Source of the DNA: Apostichopus japonicus | Taxonomy: Eukaryota > Echinodermata > Holothuroidea > Aspidochirotida > Stichopodidae | Assembly: GCF_037975245.1 (NCBI RefSeq) | Contig: NC_092565.1 | Location: 6,812,999 to 6,876,998, forward strand | Reading direction: 5' to 3' | DNA length: 64,000 bases | Shown: in pieces, positions 57,301 to 64,000 of the stretch | Layout: each line of letters starts with the position of its first letter | How positions within the stretch are numbered: the stretch's first letter is position 1 | Notes under the pieces: model-generated | Seen by the model: only the letters and a program-made list of their open reading frames with translations | Told to the model about the DNA's origin: nothing | The model's database searches: none | Program-made: the position numbers and the translations under genes

Positions 57301-60300
57301 AAACTTTACACTACAAGAGGCTATCCTACCATGCATACGGTATATGAGCTCCTTTGAAGTTCAGGTTTTGCACACTGCTGACAAACACATATATACATTT
57401 CCAGCACACAATGTTTCTTTTTCTTGAACTATAACATACCAAGATTAAAATTCTGCTAAAAAGAAATCCTCTAAAAAATTAATTTGTGTGCCATCTTGTA
57501 ATGGCACTCCTAGAGTTTGTCACAAAGATGTTCATCTGGTTTGAAGCCTAGCAAGTTTGTGAAACTTCCAGGAAACATTGCACCATGGGAACTTACAGTA
57601 GGGTCATTCGAAGTCAACTTAGAACACCATCACATGCCCAGAAAAGAAGACTATAGCTGGATCTTACAATATCTTTGATGTTTTTGATTCACTTCTGAGA
57701 AGCTCATGTTCTTCTTGACAGAAGAACACCTACGTCAGTAAAAATTCACAGGAACTTTGGATGGGAATCTGGAATCATTTTACATGTTATCATGGTAATC
57801 AAGGAACAATACAGGAAATGGAACTGAGGCACAAACACACCCACCCATATAGATTATAAACGTTCAGTAAGAAAATCTAGAGGGTCAACAAATATTAAAC
57901 AACAATCCCTTGTAAAGCAGATAGCAACAGTTGGTCAACTATTGTATTTTATCGATAAAAATTACTTGCAATTACTCAAACTGTATACATATATACAATG
58001 TACAGTAAGACATTCTCCACTTATCATTCCACATACAATGTAGATGAATGAAGGAGCCACCCTAAAAGCACATACTAGACACTTTTCTATTACAGTAACT
58101 GTGCTTTTAGTGAAAGAAGCAACTTTAATAAAAAAGCTCAAGAATTTTAATATCTCAAAAATCAATCTTTGAAATGATGCTAGACTAGCCAAGGTACTGT
58201 AATGAACTATGTTATGATCTTTGCAAATGCATATTTCCGGAAATTTGTTCAAAATCAACGTTTTCAAATTTAAGGCTCTTCCAAGCAGTTTTTTGTTGTT
58301 GTTGTTGCTATATAGAGCCTTCAAAGATATTGGACTCGTTAGTGTACACCTAGGAAGCTGTTTGATAGGATAGTACAGCTGTCTAGGTGAAAACTTATGT
58401 CTGATTGAAGAAAGAGCAACATATCATATTAAAGCATCCTGATGAATTTTGCATTAATTCCATTCCTGCATGTACCGAAAGGTACAGTACGGAGGGGTCG
58501 TCTCACTTGCCTATCAAATTTTTTTCTTTGACAGCAACCTCACTCGTAATAAGAAAACTCTGAATATTCGTTCCTTTATTTTCCTTTCTTGTTTCAATTT
58601 TGTCTTATATTATTAGTTTTGATTTTATAGTTGTAGACAGATTCCTAGAAGGATTGATGACTAAAACCTTGCAATAGACTAGTATCAGACACTTAGCTCT
58701 TGAGTAAAACTTGTTTTGCAAACACAGCACATGTTTTACCCAGGATCGGGTTTATTATATTTGAATTATTTTTTGTTTTTGAAATGCATGTAATTTAACA
58801 CATTAAGTAGTAGATCGCGACACTGACCAACATCATTGGGGTCTGAGACATATTTTTTTAATTATTTTTTAATTTATCAAGTGCTGAATGATGCTTTAAC
58901 AAACTTGCAACAGAGAGTGGGAAGCCAGCAAGAACAAAAATTTTACTTCATCATTTTGTTTCAACAATTATGAAACTGAAAGAAAGAAATAAACATGCGT
59001 ACATAATGTATACACACACATATAATGAAGCATCTAGTTTAAAGGGCAATTGTTAATTATCTCACAACACTTTCATCCCTAGTCAAGTACTATATATACA
59101 GCATATATATATATACGGTACATATTTATATAGTACTTCAAGGATGACTTTTAGGCAAAGTTTTGATATTTGTCACATTCTAAGTAATATAAGAATTTGA
59201 GAGATAGTACTGTTTCTACTATCGCTCTTCGTTGTCAATAAGGGCTTTGGAAGTCATACACCAGCTTTATTTCAGGGTGATTGCAGGCAAACTATCAAAT
59301 CTAAACTAGATGATTTAAGCCATAAACATCTAGACATCAGTTTGTATTTGTTTATAATGACAGTCATAATGAGGCTTTAAAATACACAAACAGAAGAAGG
59401 GGAAAAAACAATGGTCACAGAAGGTTTCACAATTTCAGTTAATTGAAGTCCATTTCATTTTCTTAATCGTACAAATTTCAATAATAGGCATTCAAATATT
59501 CAGGCTGAAATTCTAGCTGAGAAGATGAGCCCTACAGGATATCGTGCAGCATGTAACATCGGTAGTCCACAAACTTCCGCTACGACCCACTAGACCATCG
59601 ACTCATCAGATTAAATTCTCAGAATGCAATGAACACTAGCTTGGACTACTGTTTGGATGTCAGAAAGCTACTAAACCAGATACATACATTTTCTGATATC
59701 AGGAAAACAAATTGAGATTCCCACAAAAAACTGTTCTGGGTGGCTTTCCATGGTTTGTGAATTCCACTACAGTAGCTTGCAATGCCAGTGTGCCACACCC
59801 ACTGGACAGATAAATCACAGAGCTTCCCATCTTAGTGAAAGTAGATATTTTCCCACCCCTGTAAATTACAGATAGTTTATGTAGTAGACAAGTACAATGC
59901 TTGAGTGGTTATTCAACAGGAAGGATTAACCATCTCAACCACGGTTTCTGTTGTTGTGAACGAAGCCTTTTGTATTATTGGTGTTAGTTGTTGTCAGTGA
60001 AACCAACCATGATGAGACCATTGTGAGAACCTTTCTGAAAGAGTCTATAAACAAAGATAGGATTGCTTGACTGTGTTGTATGTTACAGGTATGTGCCTTT
60101 GTAACAATGTTACAAAAGTAAAACCCAACTAGCTTCTTTGTGTCAATCTTTTGATTATTTATAGGATGGCTTTTGGCAAAAGAGTAAATTTTGTTACATT
60201 TCAGACTATTAAAACACAATGATCAATATCAGTTCAGGCTGAATAAATTATACACAACACTCATCAATTGAAAGTGGCTGGATTTCTTAGTTTAACACAT

Positions 60301-62529
60301 TACATACTGTTACATCAAAAAACGAAATGCAAGAAAAAGCACAATAGGAAAATAAAGTCATGTCCCCAGAATAACGACCCTTCAACACAGCGAACATGGA
60401 AATGGCAACCCAACTTCACAGGGTCTCAACTCAAAAAGTGCAAAATTTTCTAGATACTTGGATCTTTTTTCGCAATAAATTCAGCACTGCAACCTTGTTA
60501 TCTCAAGACTCATGCCACTGTTATCCAAGTACAGTCACCTTACCCAATGGATGCTCTATTTCAGATTGAATATACTCAAGAAAATTACAACGGGATTCAA
60601 ACATAGTCGCAACACTACTACTGATTAAACAGCATTGTAAAACTAATGTATATATTGTTTTCTTTTCTCGTACAGAAAATCAACAGCCTCCCACATACAA
60701 TGTAAATTCCTACGCATAAAATCAAACACGAGCCACTCATTAATATGTATGTCATTGTTCCGTACTCTTCACCCATAGCAACACAGCAGACTATTCCATG
60801 TAGTCATTTCACCCATCATCCATATGTCGTCAGGTCGGGAAAAAATTGATTTTTATTGATTCTCTTCCAAAAGAAAAAAATACTTAAGCGGATCAAACTC
60901 TGCTTATAACGATTCAAACATCTGCCAATAAACAAACATGTTGTAAAACACTGGTTTTGACGGGTGGAATATTTACTCACGACCAAACGATGAAAGTGTG
61001 CAGATGCATCGTGGAGAATTTAGTGGGCATGACAACATACATATTGCAGTACAACTGAGTTAACTTGCTCATCACAACGTTACTGTATACTGCAGAAAAG
61101 TGTATTTTAAAAGTAATGGAAATTTGTTTCCCAAACAAAGGTTTCTAAATCATTCCTTTCTTTGTTCTTTTTTATCTATTTTCTTTCTTCCTTTTATAGT
61201 ACCGTTGGTCAACAAATATGTTATGGAAATGTGATTATGACACATCATTTATACCCAATGTATAAATATCTATTATTTAACCTTTTCCAATTATTATAAA
61301 CATTGCTATATTTATAGCTCAAACTAACTTTACCTTTCGACTCATTATTATGTCCATTTAATCTGCTGCCACTCCAAGAACATACTAAACCATGTACAGT
61401 AGGAAATGATGTGATCCAGCTTAACAGTGAACTAAGATGCATAATTTTCCCAAGTGTGTAGATTTTACATGTTTACGCTTTAAATTAATGAAAAAAGGGG
61501 GAAAAAGTAACATTTAAATCTGAGTTTCTCTGCTTTGATGATTACAGTTAATGAATGACTGAGTTACCTATACCGAAGCTGTTTTGATATGTTTATCATA
61601 CTCCAGCATTAACTAATCAAAACCAATTAAAGTCAAATCAGATATCCTCCAGTTTTGACCTTGTTTTCTTTATTCTCACTACTTTAAAAGACTTTTTTAA
61701 TTAGCTAAATAATTGTTATTGCTATAGTCAAGCGAGGGAATAGGAACTAAATATGTTTTTATGGGATTTCACTAGTTGTTAACTGTATTGAAATTTTACC
61801 AAAACCAATGAAAAATTTGACAAAAGATGTTATTATAGCAAAACTTGATATCTACTGAAAAAGACATGTGTCTGAAATTCTGATCTTAACAGGATCTTCA
61901 TCCAAAGTCAGATTAAGTCTTTTGAATCAATTTGATTAATATTCTTCTTGGATCAAAAATTTTGAAATATTCTCAGATTATCTTGGACATAGCAAAAAAT
62001 TGATCCTTAACACAACAATAACCCACTCCAGAGGAAAATTAAACCACAAAGACCAAAAGTCAGCAATAAATCTGAGCAAGTTTGCCCTTAAATTACAAAT
62101 CAATTTTAGGGGACTTCAAGAACCTGTGATATACATACCAGTTAGGTCAACATAGCTTCTATTCCAGGCACAGTGTATATGTAAATCTGGGCCTAGCTGT
62201 TCCATAAAATTATTAATTTTCGACAAGCTGTGAGAGATATTATATAACACAATGAAGCTGCACAACTGGATGCCGCAATTCAGTAACATTCCTGAAACAT
62301 TTAAATGTTACATTCCATTGAAACTAAGAAGGGACATAAAATAGTTCTGTACAATTGGATGAAATTTGGTTCGTACATAGTAGAACTAACTTTTTTTTCA
62401 CATGTAACAGACTTCTAAAAATTTGAGATTGAGAAATTGCCTTAATGTTTAACAATTTTTTCTGGTTGTGCAGACAGCAAGTTTGGTTGTCTGCAAAAAT
62501 GTTGCAAAATAAAAACGACCATTATGTAA

Positions 62530-62612
62530 ACTGTAAGAGAGATGTGTAGGTCTAGTGGATAGAAAGCCAATATGTACTGTACACAGTAGGAGAGATGTGT
62601 AGGGTTGGTGAA
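62530..62612. repeat. Diverged direct repeat, period about 62 bp
   Basis: gagagatgtgtaggtctagtggatagaaa and gagagatgtgtagggttggtgaatagaac-type copies; a related gtaggtttggtgaatagaac lies at about 45936. Confidence 0.6.
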
Positions 62613-64000
62613 TAGAACATCAACTTTGGCGATGATACTGTACCAATTTATCATTTTACTACTTTGGGGGTATTTATAGCGGTTAAAATGTACAATCTGA
62701 AGTTGATGTTTAGTAAACAACCAGTCCTCTGTCCGTTGGTCGACCTACTAAGCTGATTGTGGTTGTACGAACAGAAACTTGGTCGTCTGGGACATCGGAC
62801 GACCCTTTTAAAAATCTGTCCAGAGTACTTAGTCAATGTTATAATGCTCAAAGTTTTCAACCAATAGAAATTAAGCTCTCCAGTCTTCAAGGGTATTTCG
62901 CCACATGACCCAAGACGTAGGCCTAAATCCAGATCTAAATTTAATGTATTAGGTAAGCAGACCTGACTGTTTCGAAATTGGCAAAACTGAATCTAAAACA
63001 GAATTAAGAACACACCTTTGAACTAGACAGATAACAAAAATTGGACCAATCTAGACTCCTGTCTAGATTGAAATCTAAATCTTCTCAGAATACAAATTTT
63101 AAAGCCGTCCATTGGAAATGTCTGCTGTACAGAGTCAGCATATTAAAACAGTTTATCTACAGAGATGTACACAGTCAGGCCTCTAATTACTCCTTAATCT
63201 TGCTGACAGACAACAAAACTTTGTTGTACAGAGAACCTCAAAAGAAGTCTAATCCAGTCACACTAAACAACTGTATAGTAATGGTAATTAAGTATTGAAG
63301 TGCATCAAAAACATTGATCAACATCACCTCAAAAGCCTTTTCTTTTGCTAAAGAACCCTAATTGGTTAAACGTTAATGCTGCCAGTCCAGTTTATTTTCC
63401 CGGAACATTTTCCTGTTGAAAAATTTACTGACATTTTTTACATCTTTTTGATTATGTACATCAATATACAGACATATCTTTACATGTAACTAGCCAGTAC
63501 AGTGACTCATTACTTTCACAGAGAATACTTAATCCTGTATCACAATAAATTTAAATTAAATTAATCCTGTATGATTGTTTCACATCGGAGATTGAGCCTT
63601 ATTGTAAAAGTCTAAAAATGTAGAAAATTTTCAATAAGGAACCACTGTGTTAAATTATGCGAGACAAACTTAGAATCTTCAAATGTGCGTTCCAAAATAT
63701 GAACATGTTACATGTATACAGTACTGTACATACTCTGTTTAACACGTACAGTATATCACTGTCGATACAACAGTTACCAGTAAACCACACTGGAAATATC
63801 TTAGCATCATTTTTTTTTATACAACATTGCATACATCATCTCATATTAAACTATATAATGAGTAAATATAATTAACTTGGTGAATGATTCGCCACAAATT
63901 TATTACACTTTTATCAACTTACCACGCACAGTACTGTTCACTCCAACCCACTACTGCAATGTACAAATTGCATGTACATGTATAATATACAGGTATGGTT

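Larger units (their letters stand above)
55845..64000. other. Upstream flank or 5'-UTR intron of prominin; no gene recognised
   Basis: AT-rich. It holds a C-rich tract at 56005-56055, a TGACC-type repeat at 57110-57300, TA runs near 59090-59135, and a diverged direct repeat near 62530-62610. The short frames here show no recognisable family. The prominin promoter and first non-coding exon should lie here or further right. Confidence 0.4.

Overview
The window is animal (metazoan) nuclear DNA. It is AT-rich, has interrupted genes with GT-AG introns, and is full of microsatellites and small mobile elements. The protein recovered here, a five-pass prominin, and the repeat styles (ATT arrays followed by a GCGCT-containing unit, TGACCTTTGACC-type dispersed repeats, short elements with C/G-rich ends) suggest a marine invertebrate deuterostome, perhaps an echinoderm. 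That taxonomic guess is inference.

One gene dominates: a prominin-like (CD133 family) gene on the minus strand, from the start codon at 55738 to a stop at 12952. I rebuilt 23 coding exons by reading splice sites on the minus strand. Every junction keeps frame and the joined CDS is 2949 nt (982 residues). The order is: signal peptide; N-terminal ectodomain; TM1; cysteine-rich cytoplasmic loop; TM2; large extracellular loop 1 (exons 4-10); TM3; second cysteine-containing loop; TM4; extracellular loop 2 (exons 12-18); TM5; and a long cytoplasmic tail (exons 19-23). The tail carries two PPxY motifs and an NPxY motif. If exon 21 is not spliced at its internal donor, it ends in a different tail of 913 residues total, with a C-terminal S-Y-F.

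From 1 to about 12.9 kb there is downstream sequence with repeats, a large ATT microsatellite (6.0-6.7 kb), a 168-bp foldback palindrome (9.76-9.92 kb), a hAT-like element with a perfect 8-bp target duplication (11.87-12.53 kb), and a weakly supported second minus-strand gene (candidate exons at 4315-4555 and 3550-3839). From 13 to 55.7 kb the prominin introns hold a second, oppositely oriented relative of the hAT-like element (37.28-37.97 kb), a LINE 3' fragment (30.9-31.25 kb), a 2.4-kb array rich in AGGTCA half-sites in intron 4 (48.3-50.8 kb), a 60-bp higher-order minisatellite in intron 3, and several local duplications. From 55.85 to 64 kb lies the 5' flank or an upstream 5'-UTR intron; I recognise no coding exon there.

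I saw no rRNA, convincing tRNA, CRISPR or prokaryotic features. I had no alignment tools, so family assignments rest on motif order, splice-phase consistency and recall of family architecture.
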